Source: Candidatus Peregrinibacteria bacterium RIFOXYB2_FULL_32_7
Lineage (GTDB): Bacteria > Patescibacteriota > Gracilibacteria > UBA1369 > GWF2-33-10
Assembly (NCBI GenBank): GCA_001787465.1
Contig: MFXJ01000043.1
Coordinates: 1 to 8,984, forward strand
Length of the DNA stretch: 8,984 bases
Reading direction: 5' to 3'
The notes beneath the pieces were generated by a model. It was not told where the DNA came from and ran no database searches. It was given only the letters and a program-made list of their open reading frames with translations. Of this stretch, positions 1-5,171 are shown piece by piece; within the stretch, counting starts at the first letter, position 1, and the number at the start of each line of letters is the position of its first letter. Made by a program: the position numbers and the translations under genes.

Positions 1-453
1 AAACTTATATCCTCAATACTTATATGCCAGTTGGCGGGCATAATAGGTTCAATTTTTACAGCCTCATCTATATCGGATTGGTATATTTATCTTAATAAAC
101 CATCTTTTAATCCTCCGAGTTTTGTATTTGCTCCTGTATGGACTTTGATTTATATATTAATGGGAATAGCAGTTTATTTAATATGGACTTCGGACAAAAG
201 GCGATCGATATTGCCGCTTGTTATTTTTGATATTCAACTGATATTGAATGTTCTGTGGTCTATATTATTTTTTGGTTTTAGAAATCCGTTCATAGCTTTT
301 ATTGATATAATTTTACTTTGGATATTTATAATTCTTGCAATTTGGCAGTTTGCAAAAGTTGAAAAAAAGGCAGCTTATTTATTAATACCATATATTCTTT
401 GGGTTTCGTTTGCTGTAGTTTTAAATTATTGGATATGGCAACTTAATATTTAA
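1..453 (+). CDS. TspO/MBR family membrane protein, 5'-truncated by window edge
   Basis: The reading frame is open from base 1 and ends at TAA 451-453, so the gene begins left of the window. The TTG at 31 is probably internal, because upstream in-frame codons (KLISSILICQL, then AGIIGSIFT) continue a typical TspO first helix. Family hallmarks are visible in order: WYIYLNKPSFNPP, then FAPVWTLIYILMGIAVYL, then LNVLWSILFFG, then PYILWVSFAVVLNYWIWQLN. These match the W-Y-x-x-L-x-K-P, P-V-W-x-x-x-Y and L-N-x-x-W-S/FFG signatures and the C-terminal PY-x-x-W...LN helix of the five-helix tryptophan-rich sensory protein/peripheral benzodiazepine receptor family. Members bind porphyrins and other hydrophobic ligands in the membrane; the exact role in this organism is unknown. 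A hairpin with a T-run follows 3 bp after the stop. Family assignment is secure, physiological function is not. Confidence 0.9.
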   Translation, partial: KLISSILICQLAGIIGSIFTASSISDWYIYLNKPSFNPPSFVFAPVWTLIYILMGIAVYLIWTSDKRRSILPLVIFDIQLILNVLWSILFFGFRNPFIAFIDIILLWIFIILAIWQFAKVEKKAAYLLIPYILWVSFAVVLNYWIWQLNI

Positions 454-456
454 TAT

Positions 457-480
457 AAATGATATAGGTGTCATTTTTTT
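457..480 (+). terminator. Intrinsic terminator of the TspO-family gene
   Basis: An 8-bp stem AAATGATA/TGTCATTT (one T-G wobble) with loop TAGG is followed directly by a run of seven T, a classic rho-independent layout. It begins 3 bp after the TspO stop codon. Confidence 0.65.
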
Positions 481-531
481 ATTATATTTTAATAAATATA
501 TCTTTTCAATTTTTAGTTTTGCATTTAATGC

Positions 532-566
532 AAAAAAACACTAGATTCTCGACTCTAGATTCTAGT
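532..566 (-). terminator. Hairpin plus T7 at the 3' end of the cupin transcript, inside repeat copy 1
   Basis: On the minus strand an ACTAGA/TCTAGT stem (540-545 with 561-566) continues after one T-T mismatch into TCT/AGA around a 7-nt loop. The next bases are G and then seven T (complement of 532-538). This is a plausible intrinsic terminator for leftward transcription from the cupin gene, whose stop codon lies about 80 bp upstream in that direction. Confidence 0.5.
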
Positions 567-634
567 CCAGTTGGCTGGCTGGCTGGGCATAGCGAACGAT
601 ATCCAAACCTTTCTTGAGGTGGGGGAGTGGAGTC
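541..634 (-). repeat. Dispersed intergenic element, copy 1
   Basis: Bases 541-620 align without gaps to 1503-1582 with 15 mismatches in 80 by my count, about 81% identity; similarity fades after that. In + orientation the element has three parts. First come four 7-bp units (CTAGATT, CTCGACT, CTAGATT, CTAGTCC). Then comes a GGCTGGCTGGCTGGGCAT stretch. Last is a GAACGATATCC block followed by a TTGAGG box. It lies between the convergent TspO and cupin genes. Orientation is given as minus because both copies sit at the 3' end of minus-strand genes. No coding capacity is visible. Confidence 0.8.
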
Positions 635-643
635 TTATTAATT

Positions 644-1042
644 TTATTCAGTTGTTATACCGTCAAAATCTGCTTCCATGGATTCAGCTTCTGCTTTGCT
701 AACCCTGATAATGCCGTCTTTATGATGGGCTGGAGAATATAAAGTGTACATTTTTAAATCTTCTTTATCTGAGGTGTTAATAATGTTATGTTCTGCTCCA
801 GCAGGTACAATAATAGCAATTCCATCGCTGATTTCATATTCATTGCCATCAATTATGCATTTCCCATGTCCTTTTTCAAAACGGAAGAATTGATCGTTCT
901 CTAAATGGATTTCCATGCCAATGTCTTCGTTAGGCTTTAAGCTCATAAGAACTAGTTGATTGTGTTTTGATGTATATAATACTTTGCGAAAATTTTCATT
1001 CGCTAAAGTTTCTTTTTCGATATTTGCTACAAATCCTTTCAT
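644..1042 (-). CDS. Single-domain cupin protein
   Basis: A 132-residue protein carrying both cupin motifs. Motif 1 spans residues 42-66 (G42, H46, Q51, E56, G66) in the form GMEIHLENDQFFRFEKG, lacking the second His of the canonical HxH pair. Motif 2 spans 74-89 in the form G-x5-P-x-G-x2-H-x3-N, with P80, G82, H85 and N89. H46, E56 and H85 are likely metal ligands. The DQFFRxExG variant is typical of small stand-alone cupins annotated as mannose-6-phosphate-isomerase-like. Such proteins are often of unknown substrate, so no reaction is assigned. The ATG start gives a natural N-terminus but has no Shine-Dalgarno sequence. It lies 38 nt downstream of the small TM/coiled-coil gene on the same strand and may be cotranscribed with it. 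Transcription probably ends at the hairpin at 532-566. Confidence 0.88.
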   Translation of the reverse strand: MKGFVANIEKETLANENFRKVLYTSKHNQLVLMSLKPNEDIGMEIHLENDQFFRFEKGHGKCIIDGNEYEISDGIAIIVPAGAEHNIINTSDKEDLKMYTLYSPAHHKDGIIRVSKAEAESMEADFDGITTE

Positions 1043-1080
1043 AAATTAAATTTAGTTGATAAGTTCTATTATTCCATTAC

Positions 1081-1383
1081 TTATTTTACATTATTTTCGT
1101 ACCAGTTAACGTAGCCTTTACAGTATTCAAAATCACCAAAATCACCTTGGCGTTGAGTAATAAAATCCTGACAACGATCATTTTCATTCTTTAGTTCTTG
1201 GATAAGTATTTCATATCGTTCTACTTTATCAATAACTATTTGTGCATTTTGGCGTAATTCATTGGCGTGACTTAACCAAAAATAGAAATAAATTGCTCCT
1301 CCTAGTGCTATTATTAACAAAAATAAAATAGACTTTAACTTCCAAGAATGAGGTTTTTTATTAAATTCTGTTTCTTTTTTCAT
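1081..1383 (-). CDS. Small membrane-anchored coiled-coil protein, unrecognised
   Basis: A 100-residue protein that I do not recognise as a named family. Residues 1-16 are basic (several Lys). Residues 18-37 form one hydrophobic helix (ILFLLIIALGGAIYFYFWL). Residues 40-72 are charged, with a hydrophobic periodicity that suggests a short coiled coil (VERYEILIQELKNEN). The tail has two cysteines, C72 and C88, flanking an aromatic/acidic QGDFGDFEYCKGY stretch. The layout (short cytoplasmic N-terminus, one TM, extracytoplasmic coiled coil) superficially recalls FtsL/DivIC-type proteins, but nothing else supports that. The two cysteines could form a disulphide if exported. It is the upstream gene of a likely two-gene unit with the cupin. 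The ATG start has an AT-only leader and no ribosome-binding site. Confidence 0.7.
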   Translation of the reverse strand: MKKETEFNKKPHSWKLKSILFLLIIALGGAIYFYFWLSHANELRQNAQIVIDKVERYEILIQELKNENDRCQDFITQRQGDFGDFEYCKGYVNWYENNVK

Positions 1384-1496
1384 ATTTTTTATTTAAAAAG
1401 CAGTTAAACTTTACTCTTTTGTATCTTTATAATCAATTTCGATGCGTTAGAAGATTTCAGCTAAATTTATTAAAATAGTTAAAAAATAATATTTAC

Positions 1497-1520
1497 AAAA
1501 AACTAGATTCTAGATTCTAG
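1497..1520 (-). terminator. Hairpin plus T6 at the 3' end of the GNAT locus, inside repeat copy 2
   Basis: Minus-strand CTAGA/TCTAG stem (arms 1503-1507 and 1516-1520) formed by the heptad array, followed by six T (complement of 1497-1502). It occupies the same position in the element as the T7 hairpin in copy 1 and could terminate leftward transcription from the GNAT pseudogene. The stem is short and AT-rich, so strength is uncertain. Confidence 0.4.
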
Positions 1521-1596
1521 ATTTTAGTTCAGCTGGCTGGATGGCTGGGCATTTTGAACGATATCCGAGGGTTTTTTGAGGGAGAAAAAAGTTTGA
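1503..1596 (-). repeat. Dispersed intergenic element, copy 2
   Basis: Second copy of the element at 541-634, offset 962 bp, in the same orientation. It has three perfect CTAGATT heptads (1503-1523), a TTAGTTC unit, then AGCTGGCTGGATGGCTGGGC, GAACGATATCC (1556-1566) and a TTTTTTGAGG box. It lies 3' of the GNAT pseudogene on the minus strand. The remaining spacer (1384-1496), upstream of the small membrane protein gene, is AT-rich; I see only weak promoter-like sequence there. Confidence 0.8.
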
Positions 1597-1619
1597 ATTT
1601 AATGAAAAAGTTACAATAC

Positions 1620-2131
1620 TTATAATCTTTTTTCCATAACTATAAAATCAGTATATGGAGACTCAACAGGTATGTATCCCCATTTTGAAACAATTTGCTG
1701 TGTTGGGTCGTTGTTTGGATGTACAGATGTTTTTTGTATTGCTGGTTGTCCATTTTGAGATTGTTCTAATACCCATTTTTCAAATTCTTGATTTAATTGT
1801 GATCCTATCCCTTGTCCCTGTCTTTGAGGACTTACAACTAACCAATTTAAAGTTGCTGTTGACCCAGATGGTTCAGTTCTTATAAAACTTTCCGCAAAGC
1901 CTTGTACTTTTCTTCCTTTTCCTAAAGCGACATGTATTGTAGTATCTTCTTTTCTTAATAATGATGCTAGAGCTGTTCTATTACATCTTTAAATAAATCT
2001 TTTTCTCGTTGTTCTGCGGAATGTGAAGGTGGATAAGCTGATTTAAATAAATGAGCTATTTGAGTACTTGTTTTTTTATCTGGCAGTCTCTTTGCCGAAT
2101 ATGTTTCTATTGAAATGGGGTGCTTAGTCAT
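1620..2131 (-). pseudogene. GNAT-family N-acetyltransferase, broken by one frameshift
   Basis: Reading leftward from the ATG at 2131, an N-terminal part (MTKHPISIETYSAKRL... to ...LFKDVIEQL, 54 residues) stops at TAG 1967-1969. The rest continues in another frame (RTALASLLRKEDTTIH...) to TAA 1620-1622. The shift falls at about 1970-1988 and is what a single-base deletion would produce; restoring one base gives a continuous protein of roughly 169 residues. The second half contains the acetyl-CoA-binding motif A of the GNAT fold: LNWLVVSPQRQGQGIGSQL, with the R/Q-x-x-G-x-G/A core. A SVHPNNDPTQQIVSKWGYIP segment follows, matching the usual motif B region where a residue after N helps catalysis. 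Substrate unknown. The good preservation of both halves suggests a recent mutation, a sequencing error in a homopolymer-poor site, or programmed frameshifting (least likely). A + strand ORF overlapping this region is a shadow. Confidence 0.85.
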
Positions 2132-2532
2132 TTTAATTCAATTTTAAACTAAATAAAAAACTACATATTAAAGATACATGTCAATACTTCATTTTATTAT
2201 AAAAATTGACAAAAAGCAAGAAATATCACTTAAATAACCTTTTTATTTTTGAAGGTGCAAAACAGGTAATTTTTAATTTTACCCAATTATACCCAATTAT
2301 TGATTTTTTTAAAATATGTTTTGCCAAAAATTATCATATATTAGCTCTGACAGCTAACTGTAGACTGAATGGTTGGGGGTTGGTGGAGATGGTTAGAAAT
2401 GTATTTTTTGAAAAATAATACTCTAAGATGCCTGTATGATAAAGGTGCCTATGATTTTTCTTGATTTTTTTCCTCTTTTTCAATACAATTATATTGTATC
2501 AATATGAAAAAGAATCCAAACGGTGCTAGTGC
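2132..2532. other. 400-bp gene-poor spacer between GNAT and NYN genes
   Basis: No credible gene seen. Contents are as follows. There is a tandem 10-mer ACCCAATTAT x2 at 2281-2300. A G-rich stretch at 2371-2392 (GGTTGGGGGTTGGTGG, then AGATGG) has four or more GG runs, enough in principle for a two-tetrad quadruplex. Imperfect direct repeats TGCCTGTATGAT/TGCCTATGAT lie at 2429-2455. A T-rich tract and a compound inverted repeat lie at 2475-2512. A TTGACA-like hexamer occurs on each strand (2206-2211 on +, 2179-2184 on -), but neither has a good -10 at proper spacing. A 70-codon + strand ORF starting at the TTG of 2206 looks spurious. Confidence 0.6.
2475..2512. repeat. Compound inverted repeat 3' of the NYN gene
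   Basis: Outer arms CTTTTTCA (2475-2482) and TGAAAAAG (2505-2512) flank inner arms ATACAAT (2483-2489) and ATTGTAT (2493-2499) around loop TAT. A 5-nt bulge CAATA (2500-2504) is present on one side only. Total pairing is 15 bp. Neither strand has a T-run directly after the stem, so a standard intrinsic terminator is not supported. It starts 20 bp past the NYN stop codon in the direction of its transcription. Confidence 0.55.
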
Positions 2533-3060
2533 CTAAGGAGTCTTTTTCTTTGTGTATTCTATTTTCTTTTTTACGTCTTCATTGGAAAGATAATCATAAT
2601 ATTCTGTTCCAAGTATTTTATATAATGAGGAAGCAAATTTTTTATTAGGAAATAGAATTTTTTCGAATTTTTCTTTTTTAATAAGATAATCCACAACTTT
2701 TTTATAATCTCCATCTCCTGAAACTAAAATAACTTTGTCGAAATTTTCATCTATTATAGCTTTCATCATTTCAAATACAATGTCAGTATCAACGTTTCCT
2801 TTTTTCTTTCCTGTAAAAGATTCTTTATGCTCTTTAAAAATTACAATAAATCCTGCTTTTTGTAAGTTGTTATATAATTCTTGTTGATCTTCAGAAATAT
2901 ATCCGAAAAAATAATAAGCTTCTTCAACATTATATTTATCGTGTAGATACACTCTAAAACGTTTGTAATCAATACTCCAGTGGGCTTCTGCTGTTCCTAG
3001 ATGGAGGTTTTGTCCGTCGATATATGCAAAGTTTTTTATCATAGTAGTTTGAAAAAACAT
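2533..3060 (-). CDS. NYN-domain (LabA/DUF88-like, PIN-fold) putative ribonuclease
   Basis: A 175-residue protein with the acidic motifs of the NYN branch of the PIN nuclease fold. These are YIDGQNL near the start (D15, N18), GNVDTDIVFEMM (D91, D93) and VSGDGDY (D116, D118), separated by alternating beta-strand/helix segments. The aspartates are positioned to bind Mg2+ for RNA cleavage, as known for the family. Biochemistry here is inferred. Residues 130-158 (EKILFPNKKFASSLYKIL) match the usual C-terminal strand and helix. The C-terminus is Lys-rich. The second Met, at residue 7 (3042), immediately precedes KNFAYIDGQNL and may be the true start, since homologues usually begin just before this motif; neither start has a Shine-Dalgarno sequence. 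It is the only gene here ending in TAG. Its neighbours give no clear pathway. Confidence 0.88.
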   Translation of the reverse strand: MFFQTTMIKNFAYIDGQNLHLGTAEAHWSIDYKRFRVYLHDKYNVEEAYYFFGYISEDQQELYNNLQKAGFIVIFKEHKESFTGKKKGNVDTDIVFEMMKAIIDENFDKVILVSGDGDYKKVVDYLIKKEKFEKILFPNKKFASSLYKILGTEYYDYLSNEDVKKKIEYTKKKTP

Positions 3061-3086
3061 TATTCTGCTAGCAAGTCTATATTTTT

Positions 3087-3115
3087 AGGATATAGTTGAT
3101 TTAGGAGTACTTCAA
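3087..3115 (-). promoter_or_regulatory. Weak candidate promoter of the NYN gene
   Basis: Minus-strand TTGAAG (3110-3115) and TATCCT (3087-3092) are separated by 17 bp, each matching 4 of 6 consensus bases. It lies 27 bp upstream of the longer NYN start. In this AT-rich DNA such matches are common, so this is only suggestive. Confidence 0.25.
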
Positions 3116-3171
3116 GATTAATTGAAAAATAAATCAATTTAGAGTTTCCTGAGAAAGGCTTATATTAACGA

Positions 3172-3699
3172 TTATTTTGATAATTGATTTTTAATAAAAA
3201 CAAAAAGTAATTTTAATGTGCAAATTTCGCTAATAGTAAAAATAATAAAAAGTATAATCTCTAGATATATGTTTAAATGAATAAAGTCGCTTAAAGGAAG
3301 GCTAATAACACTTGCACCTAAAATGATAAATATTAATTTAATAGGTAAAGAAGCTGTTTTCCAAAGTGTTTTTCTTTGATTATCAATATTTTTGAGTTCA
3401 CTAAAACGTTTAATCCATGCCTGTTCTTTTGTCGTAGCTTCAATTTTTATTTTATTTTCATTATTAATATCTTTATAAATATTAATATTATAAGTTTCAA
3501 TTTCAAAAATATTTCCATAATTTAATGTTATACCGATTGCTTTATGGATATAATTAATAATTATTTTTTCTAACCTGTCGAATGATGAATCTAAATATTG
3601 TTTTTTATAAACTATAAATATTGCTATTAAACCGATTAAGGCGGCATTGCCTTGTAAAAAAGCACTATAAAAATATAGAGATGTTGAGCTGGAAATCAT
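3172..3699 (-). CDS. Three-TM membrane protein of unknown function
   Basis: A 175-residue protein I cannot assign to a named family. The first 30 residues (SSTSLYFYSAFLQGNAALIGLIAIFIVYKKQ) form a small-residue-rich first TM helix, roughly residues 8-30. A hydrophilic region of about 85 residues (31-116) follows, rich in Asn, Lys, Glu and Ile. Then comes a hairpin of two helices at about 117-136 and 143-170. The arrangement (TM, cytoplasmic domain, two TMs) resembles small uncharacterised membrane proteins often found beside unrelated genes. No catalytic motif is evident. The ATG start follows an AT-rich leader without a ribosome-binding site. Transcription may begin in the 47-bp gap after the tRNA-Gln terminator or read through from it. 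Base composition is even more AT-rich than the neighbouring ribosomal protein genes. Confidence 0.65.
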   Translation of the reverse strand: MISSSTSLYFYSAFLQGNAALIGLIAIFIVYKKQYLDSSFDRLEKIIINYIHKAIGITLNYGNIFEIETYNINIYKDINNENKIKIEATTKEQAWIKRFSELKNIDNQRKTLWKTASLPIKLIFIILGASVISLPLSDFIHLNIYLEIILFIIFTISEICTLKLLFVFIKNQLSK

Positions 3700-3718
3700 G
3701 ATGTAATTAAGATTATTT

Positions 3719-3747
3719 AAAAATTTGAATAAATAATTTATTCAAAT
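3719..3747 (-). terminator. Terminator directly after tRNA-Gln
   Basis: A perfect 11-bp inverted repeat ATTTGAATAAA/TTTATTCAAAT (3723-3733 with 3737-3747) with a 3-nt loop is followed on the minus strand by further T residues. The first base of the stem is the last base of the encoded CCA end, so termination or 3' processing would occur right at the tRNA end. The stem is nearly all A-T. Confidence 0.6.
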
Positions 3748-3820
3748 GGCTGGGGAGGAAGGAATCGAACCCTCACATACGGGACCAAAACCCGCTGTCC
3801 TACCATTAGACGACTCCCCA
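3747..3820 (-). tRNA. tRNA-Gln (anticodon UUG)
   Basis: The minus strand folds into a full cloverleaf of 74 nt including encoded CCA. Acceptor TGGGGAG pairs with CTCCCCA; D stem GTCT/GGAC; anticodon stem GCGGG/CCCGT with loop TTTTGGT, giving anticodon TTG. The T arm is GAGGG/CCTTC with loop TTCGATT, and the discriminator base is G. The weak U1-A72 pair and the UUG anticodon agree with glutamine identity. It lies about 80 nt downstream of rplA on the same strand, separated by a large hairpin, and is followed immediately by a terminator-like hairpin. Confidence 0.95.
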
Positions 3821-3836
3821 AAAAAAATTAAGTTAT

Positions 3837-3892
3837 GAGAGCTGAGTTGAGAGTAAATAAAAATAAATTTATTTTCTCAGTTCTCAGCTCTC
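3837..3892 (-). terminator. Long heptad-built hairpin between rplA and tRNA-Gln
   Basis: Perfect 10-bp arms GAGAGCTGAG (3837-3846) and CTCAGCTCTC (3883-3892) are extended inward, with small mismatches, by TGAGA and AAATAAA complements. On the minus strand it starts 9 bp after the rplA stop and is followed after about 8 nt by a run of eight T ending at the tRNA 5' end. It could terminate part of the rplK-rplA transcript or act as a processing structure ahead of the tRNA. The T-run is not adjacent, so terminator status is moderate. Both arms show a 7-bp period. Confidence 0.5.
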
Positions 3893-3901
3893 TTAATTAA
3901 T

Positions 3902-4603
3902 TTACACTTCCTTCATTGCCGCATTGATATCAATTGGAACTCCAGGACCCATGGTTGTTGTCAAAGTCATAGTTAGGATATATGTTCCTTTCATTGAACT
4001 TGGTTTTGACGCTTTTACTGCTTTTAAATACTCTTTGATATTTGCCAAGATTTTTTCTTTTCCAAAAGAAACTTTTCCAACGGCATTGTGAATATTTGAT
4101 TCTTTGTCGTTTCTGTATTCAATTCTTCCGCCTTGTAATTCTTTAACTGTTTTACCGATGTGTTCAGTAACAGTACCTGCTTTTGGGCTTGGCATTAGTC
4201 CCTTTGGACCAAGTACTTTAGCTATTTTTGCTAAATCTTTCATTAATTCAGGTTGTGCTACCGCTTTATCAAAATCTAAAAATCCTTTTTCAACTTCTGC
4301 AATTAAATCCTTTCCGCCAGCTTTTATAGCTCCGTTATCCATTGCTTCTTTAATTTTATCGTCAGTTACAAAGGCGATTACTTTTAAAGTTTTTCCTGTT
4401 CCGTGTGGTAAGGAAACAGTATTTCTAATTTGTTCTTCAGCTTTTTTAGGATCAATTCCTAAGTTCATATGAATTTCAATACTAGCATCAAAAGCAGTAG
4501 TTGAAATTTGAGGAATAAGTTCTACCGCTTCATTAAGATTGTAAAATTTGTTTTTTTCAATCTTTTCAGCCGCAGAACGATACTTTTTACCATGTTTTTT
4601 CAT
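3902..4603 (-). CDS. rplA: 50S ribosomal protein L1 (uL1)
   Basis: A 233-residue protein of normal bacterial length (about 230), full length with its start MKKHGKKYRS. It shows the N-terminal domain I strand SIEIHMNLGIDPKKAEEQIRNTVSLPHGTGK (residues 41-71), domain II at about 72-155, and the L1 signature LGPKGLMPSPKAGTVT at 131-146. The conserved C-terminal end is KGTYILTMTLTTTMGPGVPIDI. L1 binds the mobile 23S rRNA stalk near the E site, aids tRNA release, and in many bacteria represses its own mRNA. It follows rplK by 93 nt and a candidate L1-binding site lies in that spacer. There is no Shine-Dalgarno sequence before the ATG. Downstream, a hairpin and a tRNA replace the usual rplJ-rplL. 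A + strand ORF at 4104-4472 is antisense shadow. Confidence 0.98.
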   Translation of the reverse strand: MKKHGKKYRSAAEKIEKNKFYNLNEAVELIPQISTTAFDASIEIHMNLGIDPKKAEEQIRNTVSLPHGTGKTLKVIAFVTDDKIKEAMDNGAIKAGGKDLIAEVEKGFLDFDKAVAQPELMKDLAKIAKVLGPKGLMPSPKAGTVTEHIGKTVKELQGGRIEYRNDKESNIHNAVGKVSFGKEKILANIKEYLKAVKASKPSSMKGTYILTMTLTTTMGPGVPIDINAAMKEV

Positions 4604-4647
4604 GATTTTTAAGTTAGGTGGTAATAACGCCTTTTTTTGGATCTAAA

Positions 4648-4663
4648 GTGGTTAGGCTCCCAC
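4648..4663 (-). promoter_or_regulatory. Candidate L1 autoregulatory site in rplA leader
   Basis: Minus-strand GTGGGAGCCTAACCAC lies in the 93-nt rplK-rplA spacer, 45 nt before the rplA start. GTGG and CCAC can pair around GAGCCTAA. The GTGGGAG...AACCAC pattern resembles the L1-binding motif known between rplK and rplA in many bacteria, which mimics the 23S rRNA site. Here the usual apical stem is missing or collapsed. Assignment is from motif memory, not a covariance search. Confidence 0.45.
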
Positions 4664-4691
4664 GAATTAGTTATGAGTTATGAGAGTTGAG
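4664..4691. repeat. Four-unit 7-bp-period array after rplK
   Basis: Reads GAATTAG, TTATGAG, TTATGAG, AGTTGAG, four heptads in register. It begins 5 bp beyond the rplK stop codon in the direction of transcription. It shares the TTATGAG/GAG theme with the larger hairpin at 3831-3893. Confidence 0.6.
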
Positions 4692-4696
4692 TTTTT

Positions 4697-5119
4697 TTAC
4701 TCTACTTTTACTCCCATATTTCTAGCAGTGCCAGCAATAATTTTCATTGCCGCCGCAATATCATTTGCATTTAAATCAATCATTTTTTCTTCGGCTATTT
4801 CTTGTAATTGTTTTTTTGTCAGTGAGCCAACTTTATCTTTATGTGGAATTGCTGAACCTTTGGCAAGATTTAATTTTTTCTTAATTAATTCTGCCGCTGG
4901 CGGTTTCTTGATAATGAAAGTAAATGATTTATTCTGATAAACGCTTATCTCAACAGGCAGGATAGTTCCACTCATTTCTTTTGTTCTTTCGTTAAATTGA
5001 GAACAGAAATCTTGGATGTTAAGACCATGCTGTCCAAGAGCTGGACCAACTGGAGGAGCTGGATTAGCCTTACCAGCTGGAATTTGAAGTTTAATGATTT
5101 TTGTAATTTGTAGTGCCAT
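4697..5119 (-). CDS. rplK: 50S ribosomal protein L11 (uL11)
   Basis: A 140-residue protein of standard length. The N-terminal domain has [28 protein letters not shown] (residues 8-35), including the conserved proline pair near 21-23 that contacts the thiostrepton/GTPase-centre region. The linker segment is [19 protein letters not shown] (63-81). The C-terminal rRNA-binding domain ends [25 protein letters not shown] (115-139). L11 binds the 23S GTPase-associated centre and modulates EF-G, release factor and RelA action. It lies upstream of rplA on the same strand, as in the classical L11 operon, and is 52 nt downstream of an unrelated membrane-anchored ORF. The ATG is preceded by heptad-like AT repeats and no Shine-Dalgarno sequence. 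Confidence 0.98.
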   Translation of the reverse strand: MALQITKIIKLQIPAGKANPAPPVGPALGQHGLNIQDFCSQFNERTKEMSGTILPVEISVYQNKSFTFIIKKPPAAELIKKKLNLAKGSAIPHKDKVGSLTKKQLQEIAEEKMIDLNANDIAAAMKIIAGTARNMGVKVE

Positions 5120-5147
5120 TTTTGAAAATTTTAAATTTTAAATTATT
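5120..5147. repeat. 7-bp-period AT array abutting the rplK start codon
   Basis: Four heptads in register on the + strand: TTTTGAA, AATTTTA, AATTTTA, AATTATT. On the transcribed strand they occupy the place of a ribosome-binding site directly before the rplK ATG. The composition is almost pure A/T, so chance contributes. Confidence 0.4.
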
Positions 5148-5171
5148 GTTTTGCTTTGAAATTTAGTTTTT

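Noticed and set aside
541..1530. CTAGATT arrays as a CRISPR
   Set aside because: Units are 7 bp and contiguous, with no unique spacers of about 30 bp and no cas gene nearby.
1655..1885. 76-codon + strand ORF
   Set aside because: It lies antisense to the GNAT pseudogene, whose reverse-strand frame carries a clear acetyl-CoA-binding motif.
2371..2392. G-quadruplex in the GNAT-NYN spacer
   Set aside because: Only GG runs are available apart from one G5 tract, so at most a weak two-tetrad structure; noted in the spacer entry but not proposed as functional.
2206..2418. 70-codon + strand ORF starting at TTG
   Set aside because: The start coincides with a TTGACA-like box, there is no recognisable domain, composition is that of AT-rich spacer, and the frame crosses a tandem 10-mer repeat and a G-rich tract.
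4104..4937. Two + strand ORFs opposite rplA and rplK, plus one opposite nusG (5927-6277)
   Set aside because: They are shadows of highly conserved ribosomal protein and NusG genes; no independent coding signal is seen.
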